A stretch of 64,000 nt of DNA from Oleiharenicola lentus (GCF_004118375.1 NZ_SDHX01000002.1:1-64000), one strand, 5' to 3'; numbered from the stretch's first letter, positions 36,936 through 49,328 are shown. Made by a program: numbers and translations. Notes: a model not told the origin generated them from the sequence alone.

Positions 36936-37137
36936 GGGATTTGGGGTAATGCCGTCCTGGCCCAAGGCGGCGGGTTACCTCACAGCACAGCTCAATGCCC
37001 GGCGGGCGTCAAGGTGGGTGCGATGAGCGCAGGCCTATCCGCGGAAGGCCCAGATGCAGCTGGGCCGTGAATACCCAACAGGCTGTTGAACGGCTCAGCG
37101 GAAGCCGAGCCCTCCCCGAAGCAACACGCGCGAGTTT

Positions 37138-37227
37138 TGTAGCCCCGCTGGAGCCCAGCGACAGCGTGGTGACACGAAGCCGAAGACCACCCTCTCATCC
37201 CGCAGGCGCGGGATTCAAGCGCGGCTA
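37138..37227. repeat. Dispersed palindromic repeat (family C), copy 2
   Basis: On the minus strand it reads TATAGCCGCGCTTGAATCCCGC...GCGGGATGAGAGGGTGGT...GCTACA. It overlaps the 3' end of the glycosidase gene and supplies its last codons and TGA stop. The rest of the ligA/glycosidase gap (36936-37137) shows no recognisable feature. Confidence 0.78.
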
Positions 37228-39041
37228 TATTTCCGGAACGTGCGGACCCACGCGAGCGCAGCGAGCACGCCGACAAACCAAAGCGAGGGCGCACCACCGC
37301 CGCCACCACCACCGCCGCCGCCCGTGCTGGGTGCGGTGGGAGTGGTCGGCGTCGTGGGCGTGGTTGGGGTCGTAGGCGTCGTGCTGGCGGGCGACAGCGC
37401 GATCACGGTCATCGAATACGGGGCAAACGAGGCGCTGAAGCTCGCGCCGGAAACCGTCATCGTCGAACTGGCGAGATCGGTGGCGCCGCTGCCGCCCGGC
37501 TTGGCGGCGTCGTCCTGCGGTTTGCCGTAACTGAAGACGCTCGCGGAGGAGGCCGGAGTGAAACCGTTCACGGTGAAATTCGCGGTGGTCGTGGCTGACG
37601 GGTCCTTGTTGATCACGAGGAGATTCGTGTCGCCGGCGAGCGTCTTGACGGCAAAGACCGAGAGGAGGCTGCTGCCGCTGGTGGCCTGCACGACCGAGTC
37701 GCCGTGGCGCGCAAACTTCGAGAGCAGCTTGAACGCATAGTAGGTCGGATAGCCTTCGTAGGAAGTGGCGGGACCGCCGGAAGCGGCCGAGGAAATGATG
37801 CCGTAGTCGCCCCACCCGCGCCAGCCGTAGAGGTCGGTGCCGTTGTTGTTGGTGAAATCGGTGCCGTTGCGCAGATCCCACCAAAGCAGCGCGTTGATCT
37901 CGGTCTGCATGACGTTGGCAATGCTGTCGGCGAGGAACAGGCCGTTGACCAGATTGGTGGTCTGCTTGCCGGGCTTGGCATAGACGGAGTTGTTTTCCGT
38001 GACGACGATCTCGACCTTCGCGCCCTCGGTCGCGCCGAGATAGTCGGTGACCATCTGCCGAATGGCGGCGGCATCGGTCGGCCAGGTCTTCGCCTTTTGG
38101 AGCAAGGTGGCGTCGTTTTCGTAGGCGCCGCCCCAGGTGATGGCGTCGGCCTTGGGCGCCTGCTCGTAGCGGTGGTAGATGACGGTATCGGGCGTCACGC
38201 CGAGTTCCTTGAGCCGGGCGAGCACGCGCGGCGTCCAGCCCTTCTTCGCCGCGCCGGTGCGCGGATTGGTGACGAGCGGGGTCTGCGGGGACTTGGCGTC
38301 GAGTTCGTCCTCGTTGGCCTGCACGACCACGCCGATCTTGATCGTGGGGTCCACGGCCTTCATGCGCGTGATGTAGTCCTTCGCGCGGGTGGCGTAGGTG
38401 AACGGGTCCCACTGCACCGCCTGCTGATCGGTTTCCCAGGAGCCGTAGCACTCGTTGCCGATTTCCCAGTATTTCAACGCGTAGGGCGTGGCGCGGCTGC
38501 GACGCAGGAAGTTCATGCCGTCGTCGGTGCCGAGCGGGGCGGCGGCGCGCAACGCGGCCCAGGTGCCGGCGTTCTGCCAGTTATAACCCTTGCTGTCGGT
38601 GCCGATGGCGGCGTCGGACGTGGTGGCGGCGTTGGCGTAGGCGACCCACGCGGCGGCTTCCTCGGGCGTGCCGCTGCCGTAATTGACCGTGACGAAGGCC
38701 TGCGCGTTCACACCCGTGATGAGGTCGGCGAACTTGTTCATGCCGCTCGACCAGGTCCAGGTGTTGTTCAGGGTCTTGTTGACGCGCCAGTGATACTCGT
38801 CGGACAGCGAGCCGCCGGGGATGCGGATCGTGCGCACGCCGGCCTGCTGGATCAGGTTGACCGTCTGCGCGCTGCCCGCCTCCCCGTCCCACATGGTGGC
38901 GTTCAGGCCGAACACGCGCTCGTCCACGGTGCGGACGGCGGTGCCGGTGTTGACGGTGACCGCGACGCTCTGCGCGAGCGCCAAGACCGGGCTGAAGAGG
39001 ACGCAGGCCAGGCTGCGCCAGGTAACGGACAGGGAGTTCAT
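37215..39041 (-). CDS. Secreted GH51/GH39-like glycosidase with Gly-rich C-terminal anchor
   Basis: 608 residues from ATG 39041 (MNSLSVTWRSLACVLFSPVL, signal peptide). The catalytic part (about 25-520) has the clan GH-A acid/base Glu197 in YWEIGNECYG and nucleophile Glu349 in IVVTENNSVYA, with AGVRTIRIPGGSLSDEYHW near the start, as in alpha-L-arabinofuranosidase-like enzymes. A beta domain follows. The end is modular: a TPT-rich linker, ten glycines, APSLWF, a hydrophobic helix and a basic tail, resembling a protein-sorting signal. The final codons and stop come from a family C repeat. Substrate probably plant arabinan or similar, inferred only from family. Confidence 0.88.
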   Translation of the reverse strand: MNSLSVTWRSLACVLFSPVLALAQSVAVTVNTGTAVRTVDERVFGLNATMWDGEAGSAQTVNLIQQAGVRTIRIPGGSLSDEYHWRVNKTLNNTWTWSSGMNKFADLITGVNAQAFVTVNYGSGTPEEAAAWVAYANAATTSDAAIGTDSKGYNWQNAGTWAALRAAAPLGTDDGMNFLRRSRATPYALKYWEIGNECYGSWETDQQAVQWDPFTYATRAKDYITRMKAVDPTIKIGVVVQANEDELDAKSPQTPLVTNPRTGAAKKGWTPRVLARLKELGVTPDTVIYHRYEQAPKADAITWGGAYENDATLLQKAKTWPTDAAAIRQMVTDYLGATEGAKVEIVVTENNSVYAKPGKQTTNLVNGLFLADSIANVMQTEINALLWWDLRNGTDFTNNNGTDLYGWRGWGDYGIISSAASGGPATSYEGYPTYYAFKLLSKFARHGDSVVQATSGSSLLSVFAVKTLAGDTNLLVINKDPSATTTANFTVNGFTPASSASVFSYGKPQDDAAKPGGSGATDLASSTMTVSGASFSASFAPYSMTVIALSPASTTPTTPTTPTTPTTPTAPSTGGGGGGGGGGAPSLWFVGVLAALAWVRTFRKYSRA

Positions 39042-39208
39042 GGGGTAAAGGAGCCTAAACTGGAACTGGAGACAAAATACCCTATTCGCCGCTATTTCGC
39101 CATGAGTTGCTTGTCCCGACCATTGAGAGACTTTGCCTGAAGCCATGGGCCATCCGGCCGGGCCACTATGCGTTTGCCGCGAGACGACCGGGAGCGTATC
39201 AACGCCCC

Positions 39209-40816
39209 ATGAGCATGCTCACCGGTTGCAGGATCTTCAACGTCCTCGGCGGCTTGGCCGTCCTGGGACTTCTCGCAGGGTGTTTCGAAACGAAGCAGGA
39301 ATTCACGCTCAACCCCGACGGCTCGGGCAAGGTGGTCCACTCGTCCACGTTCCAGACGATGGACATCACCGGCGGCGGCCAAGGCGGCACGGAGAAGCAG
39401 GCCAAGGCCGCCGTCGCCGAACTCCTGACCAAAGCGAAGGGCGTGGACGCCTGGCGCGACGTGAGCCACGAGATCCTCGAAGACGGTCGCATCTCCTTCA
39501 AGGGCACGGCCTATTTCCGCAACCTGTCGGACCTCGACATCCCCAACCAGACGATGCTCGAGTTTGACTGGGTGCGCGACGGCGGCACCGGCACCCTCAG
39601 CCTGCGCGCCAAGGACAAGCGCGAGGGCAAGAAGGCCGCCAAGACCGCCGACGAAAATCTCACGCCGCAGCAGGCCGCCGCCAAGATCAAGGAGGGCCGC
39701 GCCAAATATCAGCAGATGAAGCCGATGATGGCCATGATCATGGGCGCCATGAAGCACGAGGTCGTGTTCCACCTGCCCGGCCGCGCGGGGAAATCCACCG
39801 CCTTCCAGAAAGACGGCGCCGGTGGCCTGAGCCTGAGCTTCGACGGCGCCAAGATGCTCGGCGCCATGGACGCGCTGATCAACGACGACACCTGGATGGC
39901 CCGCAACTCCGGCGTCATGGACCCCGAAGCTGGTCCGCCCATGGACGAGGAAATGAGCAAACTGCTCTTCGGTGAGAAGGGCCCCGTGCAGGCCACCGTC
40001 ACCGGGCTCGGCAACAGCGCGGTGTTTGACTACGAGGCGGAGGTCGCCGCCGCCCAGGAGGAATTTGCCGCCCTCCGCGCCGAGCTTGGCGCCGGTCCCG
40101 TCGCGGCGGCCGCGCCGGCGCAGAGCGGCGAGCTGAAAAGCGTGCGTGTCCTCGGCGTGCGTCTCGTGCGCGAAGTTCCCGAGGGAATCAGCGTCCGCCC
40201 GTTCAACGAGGAGCCGGGCTATTCCGTGGCGCTGCTGGCCGAACTGCCCGGCAGCGTGCTCGCGCTGACCGAGGAGTGCGCGCTCGAAACCGCCGTGGCC
40301 GACGACGGCACCGACCTCCTGCCCGAGTCGGAGTGGAGCCGCCGCATCTCCTTCCCCAGCCTGTCCGAGGACAAAACGCACGTGATGTTCGACGCCAAGC
40401 TCGCGTTGCCCGGTCGCGGCGTGAAGGGCATCCGCGAAGTCTCCGGCCACCTGCAGTTCACCGTGGCCGCCGGCACCAAGGAAGTGGACCTCGGCTTCGC
40501 CAAGTTCGCGGCGGGCACGGCCGGCAAGGCGCTGGAAGCTCAGATCGAATCCCTCGACGGCCAGAACCTGGAGCTGAAGATCGCGCTGCGTCCCGACGAC
40601 ATCAAGGCGCTGTTCCTCGTCGTGGGCGGCAACAAGACCGAGCTGAATCGCCGCGGCTACAGCGGCTTCAACGACAGCTACACTTACACCTACGAGTCGG
40701 AGCAGGGCTTCCCCGCCAAGGCTAAGCTCGTCGTGGAAACCTACGCCGACCTGCAGACCTTCACCGCACCCTTCAAGGTTGAGAACCTCACGCTGCTGGG
40801 CGAACCGGCGGAGTGA
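39209..40816 (+). CDS. Large lipoprotein of unknown function
   Basis: 535 residues from ATG 39209. A lipoprotein signal (MSMLTGCRIFNVLGGLAVLG) ends in the lipobox LLAGC, so Cys25 should be lipidated. The mature protein starts FETKQEFTLNPDGSGKVVHS, a pattern of DUF-type lipoproteins that handle quadratic 'LNPDGSGK' strands. The rest is beta-rich with two similar halves (EFDWVRDG..., later LNRRGYSGFNDSYTYTYE). No enzyme motif was recognised. It is divergent from the glycosidase gene and followed by a family C repeat 50 bases after its stop. Confidence 0.82.
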   Translation: MSMLTGCRIFNVLGGLAVLGLLAGCFETKQEFTLNPDGSGKVVHSSTFQTMDITGGGQGGTEKQAKAAVAELLTKAKGVDAWRDVSHEILEDGRISFKGTAYFRNLSDLDIPNQTMLEFDWVRDGGTGTLSLRAKDKREGKKAAKTADENLTPQQAAAKIKEGRAKYQQMKPMMAMIMGAMKHEVVFHLPGRAGKSTAFQKDGAGGLSLSFDGAKMLGAMDALINDDTWMARNSGVMDPEAGPPMDEEMSKLLFGEKGPVQATVTGLGNSAVFDYEAEVAAAQEEFAALRAELGAGPVAAAAPAQSGELKSVRVLGVRLVREVPEGISVRPFNEEPGYSVALLAELPGSVLALTEECALETAVADDGTDLLPESEWSRRISFPSLSEDKTHVMFDAKLALPGRGVKGIREVSGHLQFTVAAGTKEVDLGFAKFAAGTAGKALEAQIESLDGQNLELKIALRPDDIKALFLVVGGNKTELNRRGYSGFNDSYTYTYESEQGFPAKAKLVVETYADLQTFTAPFKVENLTLLGEPAE

Positions 40817-40866
40817 CGGGCGGTCAAGCTGGGGTTGGAGCCCCGGCTGTGGCCTTTCCAAAAATG

Positions 40867-40951
40867 TGTAGCAGCGCTTGAGTCCCGCTGTTGCGGGATG
40901 AAAGCGTGGCGGTGCAACACCACGTTGTCGCTACGCTCCAACGCAGCCACA
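40867..40951. repeat. Dispersed palindromic repeat (family C), copy 3
   Basis: TGTAGCAGCGCTTGAGTCCCGC-TGTT-GCGGGATGAAAGCGTGGC...CCACGTTGTCGC...AACGCAGCCACA. Closest in sequence to copy 1 at 23136-23229. Confidence 0.8.
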
Positions 40952-41007
40952 GTTCAGTCACCCCTTCCAGCAGGACCGGCCGAGTTGATCTGGCGGATAT
41001 CACCCGC

Positions 41008-41592
41008 TTACTGCTTTTCCTTCAGCACCGTGTCGATGGCGATGGCGGCGGCGATGAGGAGCGCGTTGTTGGCCGTGCCTTCCTTGATCTCGACGATATA
41101 GTTGTCGGCCGAGGTGAAGAGCTCCTTGCCGAGGCCGGCCCACTTCTTGGTGACGAGCCCCATCTCCTGGCCGGTCGCGTCGAGGAACTTGAAGTTCCAG
41201 CCCTTCCAGTCGCCTTTCACGTCGGCGAACTGCTGGCCGTCGGGGCTGTAAACGAGGAAGCCGCCGCCGAGGCTGAGGATCTTGGATTTGAAATAGCCGA
41301 GCTGCCCGCCCTGAGCGTCGAAGACCGTCACCTTCTTGCGGAGAAAGCCGACGTTGCGCTTGATGATCAGCACCGGCGGCTGGTTTTCGCCGGGGGCAAT
41401 TTCGACGGTCGTCGGCATCAGCGACTTGTCGATCAACAGGCGGAAGAACTTCACCAGCCCACTGACATTTTCGCGGGCGACGCCAACAACGGCCTGGGTG
41501 TCGGGGTCCAGAAGGTCATAGGTGTCGGTCAGCTTGATGACCGCCACGCGCTCACGCACAAACAGACGACGGTAGTCGAGGAGGTGGGGCAT
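41008..41592 (-). CDS. LURP-one/scramblase-like beta-barrel protein
   Basis: 194 residues from ATG 41592 (MPHLLDYRRLFVRERVAVIK). The pattern of strands LIIKRNVGFLRKKVTVFDAQG, LGYFKSKILSLGGGFLVYSP, WKGWNFKFLDATGQEMGLVTKKW, and a hydrophobic C-terminal helix (NNALLIAAAIAIDTVL) matches the Tubby/LURP-one-related or phospholipid-scramblase-like family. In that family a 12-strand barrel surrounds a central hydrophobic helix. Bacterial members have no firm function. No signal peptide is seen. It is on the minus strand, with a repeat beyond its stop. Confidence 0.8.
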   Translation of the reverse strand: MPHLLDYRRLFVRERVAVIKLTDTYDLLDPDTQAVVGVARENVSGLVKFFRLLIDKSLMPTTVEIAPGENQPPVLIIKRNVGFLRKKVTVFDAQGGQLGYFKSKILSLGGGFLVYSPDGQQFADVKGDWKGWNFKFLDATGQEMGLVTKKWAGLGKELFTSADNYIVEIKEGTANNALLIAAAIAIDTVLKEKQ

Positions 41593-41737
41593 GCGGACAG
41601 ACAACCAGCCGCGTGAAATCGTGGCAAACGTGCAACGGCGGTGGAAGTGTCATAGGCCCGCGCCAGCCAGACTGCGCTTGTCGGGCAGGAGTATCAATGG
41701 CCATAACCTGACTATTCCGGCGCCCTCTTGCGCCCCT

Positions 41738-42775
41738 TCATCTCCGCACTGTAGCGGGCTCGATCACGCCAAGTGGCCACAGCGGCGAGGTCTTGCCCAC
41801 TTGGTTGAGCCAGAAATCCATCTCGGCGTGAAAGCCGGCCGTCGCCGCATCTATCGGCAGTTCAGTCTCCTGGCCGAGCTTCACGGCTTTCTCCAAGCGG
41901 CCGGACGGCGATGTCAGGTAGGCCACGCCGCTCGTTGCCAGGGTCGTGACGACCGACGCAAGCGTTTGATCCGGTGTGCGGCTGGGCGTGGTGCCGCCGA
42001 ATACGCTTTGGTTGTTAGACCGCACGATGGCCTCGATAATGATGTCGGTCCGGCCGCGCTGGCGGCTCACCCACATCCGGTGACCGCCGCGCTCGTCCCA
42101 CAGCGTCCACTGAAAACAAAGAAACGAGGGATTGGCCGCATCCGTGGGCAGATCGAACCCTTTCTGGTAGGTCTCGCGCAGGATCATCCAGATGCCGTTG
42201 TTCAGGATCTCCTCCGCCCTCGTCGCCAATGGTCCGGGTTCCGGGACTCTCACGGGCTTCCGGTCCGGCGGCGTTTGCCAGATGGTAGCTCCCCAATGGG
42301 GCGCGGCCGTGGGCAGTTCCAGCCGCACGAAGCGTGTATCCCCTTTCGCCCACACCGACTCGACCACGAGCGTCCAAAGGATGCCCGTCGCACCGGACTC
42401 GATCTCGGCCCACTTCTTTTTCTGCAGCCGTTGCCACTCCCGCAAGGCCCGGCTGTGGCTGCCGGTCGGCATATTGTCCGCCAGCACAATTCGATCTCCC
42501 GGCCGCAGGCCGGCCTTGGACGCCGCCGTGTTGGGCAGCACCATGTCCACCACCGGCGTGAAAGTGCGCAGCAGGCCGGAGGACCGGCTGGAATCAAACA
42601 CCGGCGACACCCGAAATCCGAAATCTTCCACCGGATCACCGACCACTCTCAGCGCGGGCAGCTCAACCGTCTTCTCCTTGGCCACCGGTTTGTTCGCCGT
42701 GTCACCCAACACATGCGGGGCTGCACTCAACAGGAGGACCGCCCAAATCACGAAGGAAAGGCGCTGAATCCGCAT
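41738..42775 (-). CDS. Exported PDZ-domain protein
   Basis: 345 residues with a signal peptide (MRIQRLSFVIWAVLLLSAAP). A PDZ-like module (about 50-125) has FGFRVSPVFDSSRSS and VVDMVLPNTAASKAGLRPGDRIVLADN, the classic carboxylate-binding-loop to GLRPGD arrangement. The remainder, with WFHAEMDFWLNQVG-like aromatic stretches at the end, is not recognised. PDZ domains bind protein C-termini, and here no protease motif follows. It is likely a periplasmic adaptor or regulator. The downstream gap of about 145 bases before the LURP-one-like gene holds nothing obvious. Confidence 0.82.
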   Translation of the reverse strand: MRIQRLSFVIWAVLLLSAAPHVLGDTANKPVAKEKTVELPALRVVGDPVEDFGFRVSPVFDSSRSSGLLRTFTPVVDMVLPNTAASKAGLRPGDRIVLADNMPTGSHSRALREWQRLQKKKWAEIESGATGILWTLVVESVWAKGDTRFVRLELPTAAPHWGATIWQTPPDRKPVRVPEPGPLATRAEEILNNGIWMILRETYQKGFDLPTDAANPSFLCFQWTLWDERGGHRMWVSRQRGRTDIIIEAIVRSNNQSVFGGTTPSRTPDQTLASVVTTLATSGVAYLTSPSGRLEKAVKLGQETELPIDAATAGFHAEMDFWLNQVGKTSPLWPLGVIEPATVRR

Positions 42776-42837
42776 CGCGGATACCTACCCGGCCACCCTG
42801 CTCTCGCAAGAGCTGATTCAGGACTCGGGGGAGGAGC

Positions 42838-42853
42838 AGCCCGCAAGCGGGCT
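42838..42853. repeat. Small hairpin AGCCCGC-AA-GCGGGCT
   Basis: Perfect 7-bp stem, 2-base loop. Same element as 24719-24732 in the other orientation. The following stretch to 43049 has an 'ACCAAGACACGAAG'-like segment typical of dispersed repeats, and no clear gene. Confidence 0.5.
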
Positions 42854-43049
42854 AAACAGAGTAATGTTCACCACCAAGACACGAAGCCGCACAAAGGTCG
42901 GACCGAACCGTTTTAAGCGCGGAGAAAGGCAGGAGGGCCGCAGAGAGATTGGGGCACCCCAGCCACAAACTACAAAGCTAGACCCCTACTCGGCCCGCTC
43001 GGCACTGGTTCAATTTGACCAAGTCGACAAACCACGCGACCTTAGAGCC

Positions 43050-43415
43050 ATGGTCCTTGAAGTGCTATTGGCGCTCCTGATTTTTTTTATCGGCCTTCCG
43101 CTGCTATTCATTCTACTTCACAGCGCGTGGTCATTCATGCTCGAATTTTTCGAAGGGCTTCGTGAAGCACTCCTTTATGCTGTCCGCGCCCTATTCCGGC
43201 CAAGATTCTGGAAATTACTCGGCGCTTTTCTCGCATATGGGACGGTAAACACTGGGGCTCTCTGGTTGACTATTTATCTGAAGGAAACTGGCATTGCTCT
43301 CTACCTTTGTGTGACGGCTGTCTCTAGCTTATGGCTTTTCAGAATCGTCCGACAATCTGCACGATCAGGCGAAGAAGCTGAATCAGCTAGTCCCCATAAA
43401 CCCGACGCCATATAG
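43050..43415 (+). CDS. Small membrane protein of unknown function in an A/T-richer pocket
   Basis: 121 residues from ATG 43050. Hydrophobic segments are about 2-30 (VLEVLLALLIFFIGLPLLFI), 55-75 (LLGAFLAYGTVNTGALWL) and 82-97, with a charged C-terminal tail. The upstream in-frame stretch to 42864 is repeat-like and probably not translated. Base composition is visibly richer in A/T than surrounding genes, as for its convergent neighbour, suggesting acquisition from outside. The family is not recognised. It ends 35 bases from the convergent gene at 43451-44080. Confidence 0.65.
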   Translation: MVLEVLLALLIFFIGLPLLFILLHSAWSFMLEFFEGLREALLYAVRALFRPRFWKLLGAFLAYGTVNTGALWLTIYLKETGIALYLCVTAVSSLWLFRIVRQSARSGEEAESASPHKPDAI

Positions 43416-43450
43416 GAGCTATGGGAGGAGGGATTAGAATGTCTCCCATG

Positions 43451-44080
43451 CTAATCTTGGGGGCTCGCGTGATAATCTCTACTCGATTTGCTACTCGCAC
43501 CTATTTCTGGGTTCACTTGAAAGGAGTCCAGTTGCTCCTCAGAAAATGCTATGAATTTTTGTGTCCACTCAGGATCACTTTGAATTGCTGTGAGGGAATT
43601 CTTGGTCGCACTGGACATAACCTCCATGAACTCGATGATACTCACGATCGCGTGCGGCTCATGCTCAAACTTGGCAGTTTTCATCCTGTCCAGCAGTGCA
43701 GCCACATTCACCGCGTGCTCTGGAAGGTCAGTAAACGCAATTCTCCTACAAGTGCCATTTTTGACCTCGCTCGACTCTACCGTGAAACCGTGGAGAACAC
43801 CGCATCTCGCAGCATAAATTTCGGTGCCTGTTACAGGCACGCTTAGCTTTGGCACGACATTACGGTCGATCCACTCAATAGTCTTCGATTTCGTCGACCA
43901 ATAGCGCTGTGCGTCTTTATCGGTCATGGCCGCTATTACGTCGCACCAACAAAACAGTAGAATCTGCGCTGGCATGCGCAACTTGTTCAAAAGACAAACC
44001 TGAACGCCTTCCTCAAGTATGCGAAGATTACGAGCAGCAGACAGAAACTCAGGACAATTCTTTTGTGAGGATTCGCTCAT
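43451..44080 (-). CDS. Unknown protein with R-x4-H motif (possible HEPN-like)
   Basis: 209 residues, largely helical, rich in Cys, Glu and Lys, and coded with clearly more A/T than neighbours. The segment TEIYAARCGVLHGFTVES contains Arg92-x4-His97, the spacing of the HEPN ribonuclease motif. 'YAxRCxLLHG'-type segments recur in helical proteins of unknown function. There is no signal peptide or membrane helix. It starts 19 bases downstream of the groEL terminator. A defence-type nuclease role is only one possibility. No antitoxin partner is evident, and the small membrane-protein gene converges on it. Confidence 0.75.
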   Translation of the reverse strand: MSESSQKNCPEFLSAARNLRILEEGVQVCLLNKLRMPAQILLFCWCDVIAAMTDKDAQRYWSTKSKTIEWIDRNVVPKLSVPVTGTEIYAARCGVLHGFTVESSEVKNGTCRRIAFTDLPEHAVNVAALLDRMKTAKFEHEPHAIVSIIEFMEVMSSATKNSLTAIQSDPEWTQKFIAFSEEQLDSFQVNPEIGASSKSSRDYHASPQD

Positions 44081-44098
44081 TAAAATACACTCGTAGAT

Positions 44099-44132
44099 AA
44101 TAAAAGGCGCTTTCCCGTCGGGGAAAGCGCCT
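44099..44132 (-). terminator. Rho-independent terminator of groEL
   Basis: 12-bp perfect stem (44105-44116 with 44121-44132), 4-base loop, followed on the minus strand by TTTTATTAT. It separates the groES-groEL unit from the gene at 43451-44080. Confidence 0.88.
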
Positions 44133-44246
44133 CGAAGTTTTAGCTGAGACTGGAGAGTCTCGGGCTCATCGGACTTAGCCTGGCCAAATCATCGATTTGT
44201 CCACCCCGGCTCCGGGTTGACCGGAGCCGAGGCCGACGAGTCGGGG

Positions 44247-45878
<1,632 letters not shown>

Positions 45879-45885
45879 AATTTTT

Positions 45886-45914
45886 TCTAAGTTTAAGTTT
45901 TAAGTTTAAGTTTG
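45886..45914. repeat. Short A/T repeat between groES and groEL
   Basis: Three near copies of TAAGTTTAAG in the groES-groEL spacer (TCTAAGTTTAAGTTTTAAGT and on). It could tune translation or mRNA processing between the two genes. Confidence 0.5.
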
Positions 45915-45925
45915 GGTCGTGGGCC

Positions 45926-46222
45926 TCAGGCGATGACGCCGAGGATGTCGTCTTCGCGGACGAGGGTGAACTTTTGGTCGTCGATCTTCACCTCGGTGCC
46001 GCCGTATTTGGAGATGAGGACCTTGTCGCCGACCTTCACCTCGAAGGGCGTGACCTTGCCGTTCTCATCTTTCTTGCCGGTGCCGAGGGCGATGACCTTG
46101 GCCTCCTGGGGCTTTTCCTTGGCGCTGTCCGGGATGATGATCCCGCCGCGGACCTGTTCCTTCTCCTCGATGTGCTGCACGAGCACGCGATCACCGATGG
46201 GTTTGATATTCACTTTAGCCAT
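45926..46222 (-). CDS. groES: Co-chaperonin GroES
   Basis: 98 residues, normal GroES length. It begins [20 protein letters not shown], contains the mobile loop with [17 protein letters not shown], then [28 protein letters not shown], and ends DDILGVIA. GroES caps the GroEL ring. It is first of the groES-groEL pair and lies 86 bases after dnaK on the same strand, so all three chaperone genes could be transcribed together, although a hairpin lies between dnaK and groES. Confidence 0.98.
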   Translation of the reverse strand: MAKVNIKPIGDRVLVQHIEEKEQVRGGIIIPDSAKEKPQEAKVIALGTGKKDENGKVTPFEVKVGDKVLISKYGGTEVKIDDQKFTLVREDDILGVIA

Positions 46223-46260
46223 GTTGGTTATGTGGGTTTGGGTTGAAGTATGTGGTGGAT

Positions 46261-46298
46261 AAAATGCGAACCCGCTCCCGGAAAGGAGAGGCGGGCTC
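46261..46298 (-). terminator. Probable terminator after dnaK
   Basis: On the minus strand GAGCCCGC (46298-46291) pairs with GCGGGTTC (46275-46268, one G-U pair) and is followed by GCATTTTA. It may separate dnaK from groESL or only attenuate. Confidence 0.6.
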
Positions 46299-46308
46299 GC
46301 GGGAAAGC

Positions 46309-48255
<1,947 letters not shown>

Positions 48256-48391
48256 ACCCGCGCTCTAGCTGGCAACGTGCCCCGGCAACGGGACATCATC
48301 GCTACTTGCTGAGAGACATCATTTTAAATTGTTAAAGGCTCAATTCCAGACTCCTGAAGTTGAGCCAAAACGGGCCGCAATGTCCCACTTC

Positions 48392-48483
48392 ACCCGAGAC
48401 GTGTCACACCGCTGGGACAGCGGGGTGGCACAGTGAAGACCACGCTTTTATCCCCCCGATGGCGGGACTCAAGCGCGGCCACA
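48392..48483. repeat. Dispersed palindromic repeat (family C), copy 4
   Basis: On the minus strand: TTGTGGCCGCGCTTGAGTCCCGCC...GGATAAAAGCGTGGTCTTCACTGTGCCACC. It lies between the dnaK promoter region and the fdhD stop. Outer arms CCACTTCACC/GGTGGCACAGTG are less regular than in copies 1 and 3. Confidence 0.75.
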
Positions 48484-48488
48484 AGAGG

Positions 48489-49328
48489 TTACTCCCCCAC
48501 CCGGTCGGCGCCGGCGTAAATGTTCATGCGGCCGTCGCGCAGGAAGCCAACCAGCGTCTGGCCGCTGCTGCGGGCAAAATCCACCGCCAGGCTCGTCGGC
48601 GCGGAGATAGCGGCGATGAAAGCAATGTGCGCCACGAGCGCCTTCTGCACAATCTCGAAGGCCACGCGTCCGCTGACCAGCAGCACAACCTGTGCGGGAT
48701 CGATGCTCCCGCTTAGCAGCAGATGGCCGAGGACCTTGTCCACGGCGTTGTGGCGGCCGACGTCCTCGCGCGTGACGAGCAGCTTGCCGTCGGGGCTGAA
48801 AAGGCCTGCGGCGTGGAGTCCGCCGGTGCGCTGGAAGGTTTCCTGGGCGAGAGCCAGAGTCGGCGGCATTTTCGCGAGCACATCGGCGGCAACGCGCGGT
48901 CCGGCGTTGGGCGCCAGCGCGGGACTCCTCGCCTGCACGGCGGCGATGGTGGCTTTGCCGCAGAGGCCGCAGCTGCTGGCGGTGAAAACGTGTCGCGTGA
49001 GCCGGGCAAAATCCACGGCCTCGGGGCGTGCGAGCTTCACATTCACGATGTTGGGCTCCACTCCCCCGCCCCGCTTCGCCCTGGCGGGCGCGATCGCGAC
49101 GATGTCTTCGCGGCGCGCGACCACACCCTCGGTGAGGAGGAAACCGGCGGCGAGTTCCTCATCATGGCCCGGCGTGCGCATCGCCACGGCCACGGGACGG
49201 TCCTCGACACGGATTTCCAAAGGCTCCTCGACGGCGAGATCGTCGCGCTCCTCGGTGATCGCGGTCGCCTTGCGCCGCTGCACGGTGCGGGTGGCGTGGA
49301 GGGAGATGGGTTTGGTGACGGACTTCAT
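48489..49328 (-). CDS. fdhD: Formate dehydrogenase accessory sulfurtransferase FdhD
   Basis: 279 residues from ATG 49328 (MKSVTKPISLHATRTVQRRK). FdhD passes sulfur from IscS to the molybdenum cofactor of formate dehydrogenases. Matching features are MRTPGHDEELAAGFLLTEGV, NIVNVKL, the FTASSCGLCGKA cysteine loop with the two functional cysteines, the TGGLHAAGLF and REDVGRHNAVDKVLGHLL motifs, and LLVSGRVAFEIVQKAL. Length is normal. It follows the molybdoenzyme gene by 61 bases on the same strand, as expected for an enzyme and its dedicated sulfurase. Confidence 0.96.
   Translation of the reverse strand: MKSVTKPISLHATRTVQRRKATAITEERDDLAVEEPLEIRVEDRPVAVAMRTPGHDEELAAGFLLTEGVVARREDIVAIAPARAKRGGGVEPNIVNVKLARPEAVDFARLTRHVFTASSCGLCGKATIAAVQARSPALAPNAGPRVAADVLAKMPPTLALAQETFQRTGGLHAAGLFSPDGKLLVTREDVGRHNAVDKVLGHLLLSGSIDPAQVVLLVSGRVAFEIVQKALVAHIAFIAAISAPTSLAVDFARSSGQTLVGFLRDGRMNIYAGADRVGE

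Noticed and set aside
37250-37400. Short tandem GTC/GGCGTC units as a possible microsatellite or CRISPR-like array
   Set aside because: They are codons for the TPT linker and poly-Gly tract of the glycosidase.
48256-48391. CIRCE or sigma-32 promoter before dnaK
   Set aside because: No GCACTC/GAGTGC pair and no convincing CTTGAA...CCCCAT arrangement. A TTGAGC...AAAATG pair has the wrong spacing.
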